This document shows, in pieces, positions 1 to 6,542 of a DNA stretch of 6,833 nt. The notes under the pieces were generated by a model, which was not told the DNA's origin, did no database searches, and saw only the letters and a program-made list of their open reading frames with translations. The position numbers and the translations under genes were made by a program. The DNA comes from Oceanospirillaceae bacterium (GTDB lineage Bacteria > Pseudomonadota > Gammaproteobacteria > Pseudomonadales > Balneatricaceae): positions 1 to 6,833 of the forward strand of contig JAGSHA010000173.1 of NCBI GenBank assembly GCA_023954795.1, read 5' to 3'. The first letter of the stretch is position 1. Each line of letters begins with the position of its first letter.

Positions 1-14
1 AGATTTATCGTGTG

Positions 15-41
15 AAATAAAAAACCGGAGCAATGCTCCGG
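15..41 (-). terminator. Rho-independent terminator of the small-protein transcript
   Basis: The arms CCGGAGC (25-31) and GCTCCGG (35-41) form a 7-bp GC-rich stem with a 3-nt loop. Read leftward, the stem is followed at once by TTTTTTATTT. The plus-strand side has no T-run after the stem, so the terminator works for leftward transcription only. It ends the transcript carrying the 39-residue protein at 170-289, the only leftward gene immediately upstream. Confidence 0.88.
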
Positions 42-109
42 CGAAAACCCTGATTGGGCAGGGTGATAGAACGGGAAGGAATCGAGGGTTGGAACCTTCA
101 GGGTATTTA

Positions 110-161
110 CGAACAAGTCCGACACGACTCTGATTTTCAGAGACCGTCTCGGACTTGTTTG
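110..161 (-). repeat. Long imperfect hairpin in the 3' region of the small-protein mRNA
   Basis: The arms 112-122 (AACAAGTCCGA) and 149-159 (TCGGACTTGTT) are perfectly complementary, and the stem can extend outward through a G-T wobble and a C-G pair to 110/161. Nested inside is a second perfect stem, CTCTGA (128-133) and TCAGAG (137-142), with a 3-nt loop. Three further pairs (124-126 with 145-147) link the two, so the whole block folds as one near-continuous hairpin. It starts about 10 nt after the stop codon of the 39-residue gene. Leftward of it there is no T-run, so it is not a classical terminator in that direction. A smaller stem, ACCCTG/CAGGGT (47-52 and 59-64), lies between it and the terminator. 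A role in mRNA stability or as a 3'UTR-derived RNA is inference only. Confidence 0.7.
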
Positions 162-169
162 CAGATCTT

Positions 170-289
170 TTAGAGCAACAGACCGATTTGAACCAGCAAT
201 GGGAAAATGGCAACAGCCAGTCCGCCCAGAACCATCAGGATAGTAGGGATAACACCGATTACTTCTACACCTTGTGCATCATGTGACAT
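170..289 (-). CDS. 39-residue hydrophobic single-pass membrane protein of unknown function
   Basis: I do not recognise this small gene. It starts at ATG 289-287, has a good ribosome-binding site AGAGGA (303-298) 8 nt upstream, and stops with TAA at 172-170. Upstream in frame there is a stop (331-329) and no other ATG. The product begins MSHDAQGVEV. From about residue 10 to the C-terminus (residue 39) it is almost entirely hydrophobic, with two prolines (15 and 30), a Gly-Gly pair (22-23) and a Leu-Leu-Leu end. It has no Lys or Arg at all; the only charges are D4 and E9, plus H3. One membrane-spanning helix is expected, and the lack of a positive patch makes its orientation hard to predict. 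A near-consensus sigma-54 promoter lies about 38 nt upstream of the start and a terminator lies downstream, so it is a monocistronic unit. Promoter, ribosome-binding site, ORF and terminator all agree in direction, so a real gene is likely. It could act as a subunit or regulator of a membrane complex, or as a stress peptide; the sequence does not decide. Confidence 0.8.
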   Translation of the reverse strand: MSHDAQGVEVIGVIPTILMVLGGLAVAIFPLLVQIGLLL

Positions 290-338
290 AGCTTGGTTCC
301 TCTCATAATCTGAAAATCTTTCGCTTTGTCAGGTATAT

Positions 339-355
339 AGCAATGCAGGTGCCAA
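339..355 (-). promoter_or_regulatory. Sigma-54 (RpoN) -24/-12 promoter
   Basis: The minus strand reads TTGGCACCTGCATTGCT. This matches the RpoN consensus TTGGCACG-N4-TTGCW at every conserved position except the G after TTGGCAC, and has exact TGGCAC-N5-TTGC spacing. The -24 GG is at 353-352 and the -12 GC at 341-340, which puts the start of transcription near 327-329 and gives an untranslated leader of about 38 nt before the ATG at 289. The upstream stretch 356-408 is very AT-rich, and one site there (TATTAACTCTATG, 370-382) is a two-mismatch IHF-like match. Sigma-54 promoters require an AAA+ enhancer-binding activator; none is encoded in the window. Confidence 0.85.
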
Positions 356-442
356 CTTATAATTTACTTTATTAACTCTATGAAAATAAAAGAAATTATT
401 GTTTTTTGGTGATGTTATGAAACGCGTTTAGCTTATGTGGTG

Positions 443-456
443 TGACATATATGTCA
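443..456. promoter_or_regulatory. Perfect 14-bp palindrome, candidate activator site for the sigma-54 promoter
   Basis: TGACATATATGTCA is its own reverse complement. Its centre (449/450) lies about 97 bp upstream of the -24 element at 352-353, within the usual range for sites of sigma-54 enhancer-binding proteins. A second, shorter palindrome, AAACGCGTTT (420-429), lies 25 bp closer to the promoter. The sequence does not fit the CRP spacing (TGTGA-N6-TCACA), and I cannot name the binding protein. No gene was found in 290-580: it holds this site, the promoter, AT-rich DNA and the downstream flank of the VanZ-like gene. Confidence 0.45.
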
Positions 457-580
457 TAAACTGATGGTTGGTTTTGTCGTATTTGGCGGGTTTCGGTGCT
501 GGCACAAGTAGGGAAATCAGGGATGCAGACAAGATCCGCACCCCGGCACACATCGGAATGAACGCAGGAGAACGGTAGAT

Positions 581-934
581 TTAAGCGATAACACGTCGGT
601 ACAGGTGACGTAACCCCCGCATAAGCTGCCAGCCCGCCAGACACCCTATACTGTTGGCCAGAATATCCAGAAGCTCAAACATCCGGGTGGGCAGTTGCCA
701 TTGCACCAGTTCAATCCCGATTCCCCAGAGAATGACAAACACAGCCAGTCGCCAGCTGGCTTTGGGAAAGCCAAAGTAGGCAGCTCCTGCGACGCCAAAA
801 TAGGCCAGAAAGTGCAGAATTTTGTCAGATAGATCCACGCCAGGCGTTTCTACGGAAGGCATGGTGCTGAGATAGGTTACGAGAAAAAGCAGGCAATAAA
901 AGGGAAGCTGACGCAGCCTGAGCTGGAACGGCAT
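581..934 (-). CDS. VanZ-like family small integral membrane protein
   Basis: The product has 117 residues and about four hydrophobic segments (roughly 10-26, 40-57, 61-78 and 88-107). Family signatures are seen in order: DLSDKILHFLAYF (34-46), GIGIELVQ (71-78), PTRMFELLDILANSIG (82-97) and a final Gly-Trp segment. These match the DKxxHF, GxxxExxQ, R-F-DxxANxxG pattern of VanZ-like proteins (PF04892). VanZ itself gives low-level teicoplanin resistance; most chromosomal members, like this one, have no proven role. A longer reading is open back to 1021, but it would run into the cyclase gene and its extra 29 residues are hydrophilic and unlike the family. ATG 934 has a strong ribosome-binding site, AAGGA (946-942), 7 nt upstream. 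The gene begins 34 bp after the cyclase stop, so the two are probably cotranscribed. No clear terminator follows the stop. Confidence 0.88.
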   Translation of the reverse strand: MPFQLRLRQLPFYCLLFLVTYLSTMPSVETPGVDLSDKILHFLAYFGVAGAAYFGFPKASWRLAVFVILWGIGIELVQWQLPTRMFELLDILANSIGCLAGWQLMRGLRHLYRRVIA

Positions 935-968
935 GGATATGTCCTTATTTAAAAACGGGTCTGTCGGT

Positions 969-3260
969 TTATGCTGACTCGGCGGATGACTGTGCACATC
1001 GGGTGCAGTTTTTCCCTTCACTTTTCGCGAAATACAATGCCTCGTCTGCGCGGTGTATCAAGGATTCGATTGTATCGCCCTCTTGCACCTCGGCGATACC
1101 AAAGCTACAAGTGATTGGATGATTATCAAAACGAAAGTCGTATGACGCTATTGCCTGACGTAGCTTTTCAGCAATCAGCAACGCCGTTGCTAATCGGGCT
1201 TCAGGTAGCACGATCAGAAACTCCTCCCCGCCCCAGCGACCAAAGTGGTCGGTTTCGCGGAGCTCCTGGTTCACAATGCTGGCCAGTTGACTCAGCGCAC
1301 GGTCGCCCTCGTTGTGACCATAGGAATCGTTCACCCGTTTAAAGTCATCAACGTCAAAAAAGATGACCGCAAAATGACGCTGATAACGTTGATACAGCCT
1401 CAGTTCGTTATTCAGATATTCGTAGAGTTTATTGCGGTTATAGATACCCGTGAGCGGGTCGTGTTGTGCCATGAACTTCAATCGGGTGTTGTAGTTAGAT
1501 ATGACCTTATAGCGATAAGCGATCAGTAGTATCAGCAAACAGAATGCGGCGCCAATCAGCCAGATATGGGTGTAGTCCACTTTATAGGCGTAGTTGATGT
1601 TCAACCACTGATTGGCGATGCTGTTGTGTTCCCGCGGCGACAGGTTTGCGATGGCGTTATTGAAGACGTCCAGCAATACTTGATTATCTCGCCGTACCGC
1701 TACACTGATATCCCATTGGTCGTTGAGCGTATCGTACAGGGTGATGCCCAGCATATGCTCTTTTTGCAGGGTGTGACTAATACTGGCGGGCGCATCGATA
1801 AAGCCGAACACATCCTGCGTTTCTACCCGCTTCAGCCCTTCGCTGACGGTGTTGACGGGCAGGATCGTCGCATTGGGGTACCGGTTACGCAGAATCTCCA
1901 GAAACACCGAGTCGACCCGCACCGCCAAGCGTTTATCTCCCAGTTCTTCCGAGGTTTCTCCGTACGTGGAGCGGTCGTGCACCGCAACGACGGCGGGCAT
2001 ACTCAGGTAGGGCGTTGAGAACGCCAGATACCGACCGCCTTTTGGTGTGGCCATGGCCGCAGGCACCAGATCACACAAACCGGAGCGCATCATATTCAGC
2101 GTTTGCGCAGTGGAATCGGTAGGCATGACTGTGAGCGTGACATTGAGCTTTTGTGCCAGCAGTGTCATGTAGTCTGCGACCAACCCCTGATAGAGGTTGT
2201 CTGTAATGCCTTCATAGGGCATCCAATCGGTATATGCGCAGAGTGTAATGTTGTTGAGTCGGGAAAGATATTGACGTTCCCGCAGTGATAGCATCAGCCC
2301 CTCAGGCTGATAAATGAAATCGCGAATATCGTAGTTGGGTTCCAGTGCGCCAATGATCAGGTACAGCTTTGCCATCCCTTCAAACTTCTTCTGCGATAGC
2401 GTACCGAATTGGCCTTGCTCATCAAAAGCCAGAGCTTTTAACGCCCTACCCTCAAATTCCAGAGCTTCTACGCTACGTTGCTGACTGTTGTATCGATCGT
2501 GAATAAGCGTTGCAGTTTCCCGAATGTGATCAAATGCATAGCGCCAGCCTCTGATGGATGCTTCATAAAACCGGTGAGTGATGCCCGGGTGTTCATTGAC
2601 CATCCGACGTGAGGTAAACAGGATATCCGCATACATATCAAAGCCGTAATCGGCCGGATGGATGATCGTATAGGGAATCCCCTGCTGTTGCAGTTGATAG
2701 GGTTCGTTCGAAACATAGGATCCCATGGCATCGGTTTTGTTATCGATCAGATCTTGCAGATTGAAGCTGTGTGACTGATGTTCGTAGTCACTGTCACGTA
2801 AGCCTGCTTGTAATAGCATCGCCAGGACTTCCGCGACTTGCTCGGCATCCTGCGTCATCATAATGCGGTGACCTTTCAGGTCTTTAGGGGAGTTAATATT
2901 GCGGTCAGCTTTGCTGAGCAACATCAGGGGAGATTTTTGAAACGCAGCAAACAGCGCCACAATGTCATGGCCTGCGGCTTTTTCGATCATCAGCGAGGAA
3001 CGGCCTACGGCAAAATCGGATGTGCCCGACAAAACATCGCCGACCAGATCGGTTGAATGATCAAATTCGCGAATATCTACATCCAACCCGACTTCTTTGT
3101 AGAATCCCTTTTCCTTTGCCATGTAATAACCGGCGAACTGGAACTGATTTTTCCACAATAATTGTAGAGAGATCGGCGTCGACTTTTGACCTCCGCGACT
3201 CTGATCAGCATACAGGCCAAAACTGCACAATGTGCAGAGTATAAGCAGTATCCATCTCAT
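969..3260 (-). CDS. Membrane-anchored diguanylate cyclase with dual periplasmic binding-protein sensor domains
   Basis: This 763-residue protein makes c-di-GMP from two GTP. Domains in order: a signal peptide (about 1-18, cleavage plausible after LYA); an NMT1/THI5-like binding domain (about 28-310, with the typical LLWKNQFQFAGYYMAKEKGFY near 34-54 and GLDVDI at 58-63); a second binding domain of the SBP_bac_3 type (about 336-555, with CAYTDWMPYEG at 341-351 and SGLCDLVPAAM at 393-403); one membrane helix (565-582); and a GGDEF domain (about 595-755). The GGDEF domain has GGEEF at 677-681, the metal/GTP segment FDVDDFKRVNDSYGHNEGDRA near 635-655, and an RxxD inhibitory site (RETD, 668-671) five residues before GGEEF. 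It should therefore be active and product-inhibited. C341 and C396 in the second binding domain could form a disulfide. The NMT1 family binds pyrimidine- or thiamine-precursor-like ligands and the SBP_bac_3 family amino acids or other small molecules; the ligands here are unknown. The start is set by the signal peptide; its ribosome-binding site is weak. It is first in an operon with the VanZ-like gene. Confidence 0.93.
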   Translation of the reverse strand: MRWILLILCTLCSFGLYADQSRGGQKSTPISLQLLWKNQFQFAGYYMAKEKGFYKEVGLDVDIREFDHSTDLVGDVLSGTSDFAVGRSSLMIEKAAGHDIVALFAAFQKSPLMLLSKADRNINSPKDLKGHRIMMTQDAEQVAEVLAMLLQAGLRDSDYEHQSHSFNLQDLIDNKTDAMGSYVSNEPYQLQQQGIPYTIIHPADYGFDMYADILFTSRRMVNEHPGITHRFYEASIRGWRYAFDHIRETATLIHDRYNSQQRSVEALEFEGRALKALAFDEQGQFGTLSQKKFEGMAKLYLIIGALEPNYDIRDFIYQPEGLMLSLRERQYLSRLNNITLCAYTDWMPYEGITDNLYQGLVADYMTLLAQKLNVTLTVMPTDSTAQTLNMMRSGLCDLVPAAMATPKGGRYLAFSTPYLSMPAVVAVHDRSTYGETSEELGDKRLAVRVDSVFLEILRNRYPNATILPVNTVSEGLKRVETQDVFGFIDAPASISHTLQKEHMLGITLYDTLNDQWDISVAVRRDNQVLLDVFNNAIANLSPREHNSIANQWLNINYAYKVDYTHIWLIGAAFCLLILLIAYRYKVISNYNTRLKFMAQHDPLTGIYNRNKLYEYLNNELRLYQRYQRHFAVIFFDVDDFKRVNDSYGHNEGDRALSQLASIVNQELRETDHFGRWGGEEFLIVLPEARLATALLIAEKLRQAIASYDFRFDNHPITCSFGIAEVQEGDTIESLIHRADEALYFAKSEGKNCTRCAQSSAESA

Positions 3261-3739
3261 GTAACGAGGTCTTTTTGCGCGCAGAGAACGTCCGTCTTTA
3301 TGGACAAGCAGATCGCGGGAAATAGCATGTTATGCAAATACTTCACTCTCATCTGAAACCGTGTGAGTTATGTCGTTCGTATTTAGCGTAGACCGAAATT
3401 ACAGGCTCTGAACCGGGTTATCGGCTGGATGGGGTAAGTTATTTAATGAAAGCTCAATTTTGGGGCTGTTTGATGATTGGCGGACGCCAAGAACCCCCTA
3501 CTGTAAGCTGTAGTCGCCCTGTTAGCAGGTTGAAACGCTTGTTTGTCTCGGATCAAAGAAAAACTGGTTGTTCAATAATTGTCCCCAACTACTCGTAGTA
3601 TCCGCCTGTCAGTTGGTGGATTATCATCCAATCCATTGTATTGCTGTTGGCCGCGGTGATGAGTTCCTCTCCGAACGATTCGCAAAGCGTCAATCAGCGT
3701 TGTGACTAGCATTTTCCGCCAATTTCCAGGGATGGGTTC
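3261..3739. other. Divergent intergenic region without a convincing gene
   Basis: This region separates the leftward cyclase gene from the rightward propeller gene and must hold both promoters. A sigma-28-like match lies on the minus strand (3418-3445). Small dyads include ACTAC-TC-GTAGT (3589-3600) inside CCAACT/AGTTGG, and TGGAT-TATC-ATCCA just after. A 50-codon open frame (3446-3598, plus) begins with ATG but has no family resemblance and a poor ribosome-binding site; it is probably chance. No clear sigma-70 promoter for the propeller gene could be picked with confidence. Confidence 0.6.
3418..3445 (-). promoter_or_regulatory. Possible sigma-28 (FliA) promoter upstream of the cyclase operon
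   Basis: The minus strand contains GCCGATAA (3425-3418), an exact match to the FliA -10 consensus, preceded by TAAATAAC (3445-3438). TAAA is the best-conserved part of the FliA -35 box. The spacer between the two 8-mers is 12 nt instead of the usual 11, and the second half of the -35 box does not match. Transcription would start about 150 nt before the cyclase ATG. A motility-linked promoter for a c-di-GMP enzyme would make sense, but this is a weak call. Confidence 0.35.
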
Positions 3740-6520
3740 ATGAGTACCGAGACCGCATTTGTAAGCACTTGGGTATCCTATAAGCAGGATGGAGATAACT
3801 GGGGCGTATTTGCCCAGCGTTTTAATGACAGCGGACAAGCTCTGGGCGCTGAATTTCAGGTCAATAGCACCACGGCGAATAACCAGTCAGATCCAACCGT
3901 TGCCATGTTGCTGGATGGCGGTTTCATCGTCACCTGGGTGGACAGCGATGCCGATGGCTCGGACGAAGGGGTGTTTGCTCAGCGCTATGATGTTGACGGT
4001 AATACAGTCGGTGGCGAGTTTCAGGTTAACGACCAAAATACGGGTATCCAGTACAAACCCCATGTAACAGGCCTTGATGACGGCGGTTATGTGGTCAGTT
4101 GGACGGCGTATGACGGCAGTACCTCCAACTATAACCTCTACGCCCAGCGCTATGATAAAGACGGTGTTGCGGCTGAAGCGACCGAATACAAAGTTAACTC
4201 CGAGAACTACAACCAGCAGTTCGACTCTCAAGTCACCGCCATGAACGATGGCGGCTATCTGGTGACATGGACCTCTTATGGTCAGGATGGCAAAGGCTGG
4301 GGGGTATTTTCTCAGCGTTACGACGAAAACAATCTGCCGGACGGCGCAGAATTTCGTGTGAACACCTATGAAACCAACAATCAGGCCAAATCTTCCGTTA
4401 CCCGGCTGGATGATGGTGGTTACGTGGTTGTTTGGTCCTCATACGGCCAGGGCGGTCTGGATGCGATTCTGCGTGATGATATTTATGGTCAGCGCTACGA
4501 TGCCAGCTCCAATCCGGTCGGTGCTGAATTCAAGGTCAACAGTCACGATGCTGATATCCAGCGCTCGCCTGTTGTGGCGGCCACGGGTGATGGCGGTTAT
4601 ATCGTGGCGTGGGCATCGGCAGATCAGGACGGAGACCGTTGGGGCATCTACGCGCAGAAGTTTGATGACAACAATGATCCGGTAGGTGGCGAGTTTCGGG
4701 TCAACACCGAAACTCACGCCGAGCAATATGAACCCGCCATCAGTGCCACTGAAAACGGCGGTGTGATTGTGACCTGGACATCCGATGAACAGGACGGCCA
4801 TGCGAACGGTATCTTTGGTCAGCTATTGGATCAGGATGCGCAGCCAGTGGGCAATGAGTTCCAGGTGAATACCACCTTCACCCATGTGCAGGAAGATTCC
4901 AGTGTCGGTGCTTTTAACCTGATGCGGCCGGGCGGTGGCGGTAGTGGTGCTGTTGATGCGGGTTTTGTGGTGACCTGGTTGTCATTCCGTCAGGATGGCA
5001 ATGAAGACTGGGCGGTTTATGCGCAACGCTTTGATAAGGACGGTAATGCGCAAGGTGGTGAATTCCAGGTCAGTACCTTTGACTATGGGAATCAGAGTGC
5101 GCCGCAGATCAGTGCGCTGAATGACGGCGGTTTTGTCATTACCTGGGTGTCCAATGAACAGGACGGTGGCGACGAGGGAATCTTTGGTCAGCGCTACAAC
5201 GCTCAGGGCGAAGCGATGGGCGGTGAGTTTCAGATCAACAGCTTTACTAAGGGCATTCAGTACGAGCCTGCGGTTACCGGGCTGGAAAACGGCGGCTTTG
5301 TTGTGACCTGGTCCTCTTATGCGCAGGACGGTCGCGGATACGGTGTCTTCGGGCAGAACTTTGACGCGGCGGGTAATCAGGTAGGAAACGAGTACCAGAT
5401 CAACACCCATACGTTCCTGCAACAGGATGAATCAACCGTGACAGCGTTGACCGATGGCGGTTATGTAGTGACCTGGACCTCCTACGGTCAGGATGGTCGC
5501 GGTGACGGCATCTACGGTCAGCGCTTTGATGCGGATGGCAATCAGGTGGGTACCGAGTTTCAGGCGAATACCCATATCTGGAACAACCAGAACCACTCCG
5601 ATATTGCGGCGTTGAGTGACGGTGGTTTTGTCATTTCCTGGTCGTCTGATCGTCAGGATGGATCGCAGACCGGAGTGTACGCACAACGCTTTGATGCCAA
5701 TGGTGACAAGGTGGATGCTGAGTTTATCGTCAATACAACCACCCGGGGTTACCAGTCTGAGCCGGTTGTGACTGGTTTGGAAGACGGTGGTTTTGTCATC
5801 GCCTGGAACTCATTCTACGGTGAAGATGGCGACCGTTCAGGGGTGTATGCCCAGATGTTTGACGAGAACGGTGATGCTCAGGGCGGACAGTTTTTGGTGA
5901 ACACACATACTACCCGGGATCAGGAACAGGCTGATATCAGCGCCTTGTCTGATGGCGGTTTTGTGGTGACTTGGACGTCTGATCGTCAAGACGGCTCTGA
6001 GGAAGGTATTTTTGGTCAGCGTTACGATGCTGACGGGAATACGGTGGGTGATGAGTTTCAGGTGAACAGTACCGGTCACCATATGCAGGTGTCCTCCTCC
6101 GTTACGGGCTTGAATGCAGAAACCTCCAGTGTGGCGACGGCAGCCCCACAGCCTGCAACGATCACGATAGACGGTTTGGGCAATACCACGGTGGCGACGG
6201 ATCAGTCCTTCCATCTGTCCAGCCTTGACGGAGAAGTCAGCGATCTGGATATGCTGGCACTGGATGGATCTTATGCCACTCAGGTTGCGGTGACTCTGGA
6301 TGCGCTGCTGGATCTGACGGATGGCGACAATACGTTGGTGGTGACCGGTGATGACACTGACAAAGTGCTGTTGCTGGGGGATGGCTGGGTACAAGGTGCC
6401 GATACAGCGGTGAATGGTGTTGATGCTGTGAGTTTCAGCAACGGTGCGGGGATTGTTATCGTCGAAGAAGAGTTGGATGTTTTATCTAACTATTCCAATA
6501 TCTTACCGGATAACTTCTAA
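3740..6520 (+). CDS. Large repeat protein, predicted twin seven-bladed beta-propeller with adhesin-type C-terminal domain
   Basis: This is a 926-residue acidic protein of unknown function. Residues 1-791 are tandem repeats of about 55 residues, each with E-F-Q-V-N, then DGGFVVTW, then QDG, then G(V/I)(F/Y)GQRFDADGN. Units start at residues 38, 93, 149, 204, 263, 318, 373, 441, 496, 551, 606, 661, 717 and 772; the first and last units are partial. The repeats resemble uncharacterised repeats I recall from big secreted calcium-binding or adhesin-like proteins of marine proteobacteria. The D-x-DGN and QDG loops may bind calcium (inference). Residues about 805-926 resemble the C-terminal module of giant RTX-type adhesins (DLTDGDNTLVVTGDDTDKV, then GWVQG and a VDAVSFSNGAGIVIV strand). 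There is no Sec signal peptide and no GGxGxD RTX repeat, so export by a type I system through the C-terminus is possible but unproven. ATG 3740 is the only in-frame ATG after the stop at 3707, and AGGGA lies 8 nt upstream. The gene stands alone and ends at a strong terminator. Confidence 0.9.
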   Translation: MSTETAFVSTWVSYKQDGDNWGVFAQRFNDSGQALGAEFQVNSTTANNQSDPTVAMLLDGGFIVTWVDSDADGSDEGVFAQRYDVDGNTVGGEFQVNDQNTGIQYKPHVTGLDDGGYVVSWTAYDGSTSNYNLYAQRYDKDGVAAEATEYKVNSENYNQQFDSQVTAMNDGGYLVTWTSYGQDGKGWGVFSQRYDENNLPDGAEFRVNTYETNNQAKSSVTRLDDGGYVVVWSSYGQGGLDAILRDDIYGQRYDASSNPVGAEFKVNSHDADIQRSPVVAATGDGGYIVAWASADQDGDRWGIYAQKFDDNNDPVGGEFRVNTETHAEQYEPAISATENGGVIVTWTSDEQDGHANGIFGQLLDQDAQPVGNEFQVNTTFTHVQEDSSVGAFNLMRPGGGGSGAVDAGFVVTWLSFRQDGNEDWAVYAQRFDKDGNAQGGEFQVSTFDYGNQSAPQISALNDGGFVITWVSNEQDGGDEGIFGQRYNAQGEAMGGEFQINSFTKGIQYEPAVTGLENGGFVVTWSSYAQDGRGYGVFGQNFDAAGNQVGNEYQINTHTFLQQDESTVTALTDGGYVVTWTSYGQDGRGDGIYGQRFDADGNQVGTEFQANTHIWNNQNHSDIAALSDGGFVISWSSDRQDGSQTGVYAQRFDANGDKVDAEFIVNTTTRGYQSEPVVTGLEDGGFVIAWNSFYGEDGDRSGVYAQMFDENGDAQGGQFLVNTHTTRDQEQADISALSDGGFVVTWTSDRQDGSEEGIFGQRYDADGNTVGDEFQVNSTGHHMQVSSSVTGLNAETSSVATAAPQPATITIDGLGNTTVATDQSFHLSSLDGEVSDLDMLALDGSYATQVAVTLDALLDLTDGDNTLVVTGDDTDKVLLLGDGWVQGADTAVNGVDAVSFSNGAGIVIVEEELDVLSNYSNILPDNF
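3752..4915 (+). repeat. Repeat block 1: predicted seven-bladed beta-propeller
   Basis: This covers residues 5-392 of the repeat protein. It begins with the second part of a repeat (AFVSTWVSYKQDGDNWGVFA...), continues with six complete units (starts at residues 38, 93, 149, 204, 263 and 318), and ends with the first part of a seventh (EFQVNTTFTHVQ..., 373-392). The two part-units add up to one full repeat, which would give seven blades with the usual N-/C-terminal closure of a propeller. Unit 204-262 carries a 4-residue expansion (GLDAILRDD). The fold is inferred from repeat length and strand pattern. Confidence 0.6.
4916..4954 (+). other. Gly-rich 13-residue insertion between the two repeat blocks
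   Basis: Residues 393-405 (NLMRPGGGGSGAV) are extra compared with the 55-residue unit, making this unit 68 residues long. The insertion falls between the first strand (EFQVN...SSVGAF) and the FVVTW strand, at the middle of the array. It is best explained as a flexible linker between two domains. Confidence 0.75.
4955..6112 (+). repeat. Repeat block 2: predicted seven-bladed beta-propeller
   Basis: This covers residues 406-791. It begins with a part-unit (DAGFVVTWLSFRQDGNEDW...), has six complete units (starts at residues 441, 496, 551, 606, 661 and 717), and ends with the complementary part-unit EFQVNSTGHHMQVSSSVTGL (772-791). This is the same arrangement as block 1. Most units are 55 or 56 residues, so the periodicity is tighter than in block 1. 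Confidence 0.6.
6152..6517 (+). other. C-terminal beta-rich adhesin-type domain of the repeat protein
   Basis: These are residues 805-926. The repeats stop abruptly and are followed by a Ser/Thr/Ala-rich linker and then this unrelated domain. Its LDALLDLTDGDNTLVVTG stretch and the following GDDTDKVLLLGDGW resemble C-terminal regions of large type I-secreted adhesins, known to me from memory. It ends ILPDNF. It could carry the secretion signal; no secretion gene is present in the window. Confidence 0.5.
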
Positions 6521-6542
6521 GTAAGTTTGCCCCGGGATTAAG

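Noticed and set aside
265..306. 13-codon upstream reading frame (ATG at 306-304, minus) overlapping the start of the 39-residue gene
   Set aside because: It has no ribosome-binding site of its own; its first codons are the ribosome-binding site of the main gene, so it is probably incidental.
441..458. CRP/FNR site at the 443-456 palindrome
   Set aside because: Half-site sequence and spacing do not fit TGTGA-N6-TCACA or TTGAT-N4-ATCAA.
396..644. 82-codon leftward open frame overlapping the end of the VanZ-like gene
   Set aside because: It overlaps a well-supported gene in another frame, runs into the sigma-54 upstream region, and its Cys/Pro-rich product resembles no family.
935..1021. 29-codon N-terminal extension of the VanZ-like gene
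   Set aside because: The extension is hydrophilic, would overlap the cyclase gene by 53 bp and ignores the strong ribosome-binding site before ATG 934.
3446..3706. Open stretch in the same frame as the propeller gene, broken by TAG at 3596 and TAG at 3707, possibly a decayed N-terminus
   Set aside because: The translated pieces do not contain the repeat motif, and the propeller gene already has a self-consistent half-blade start, so chance is the simpler explanation.
3572..3838. 88-codon leftward open frame across the propeller gene start
   Set aside because: It overlaps the first propeller repeat antisense and has no recognisable features.
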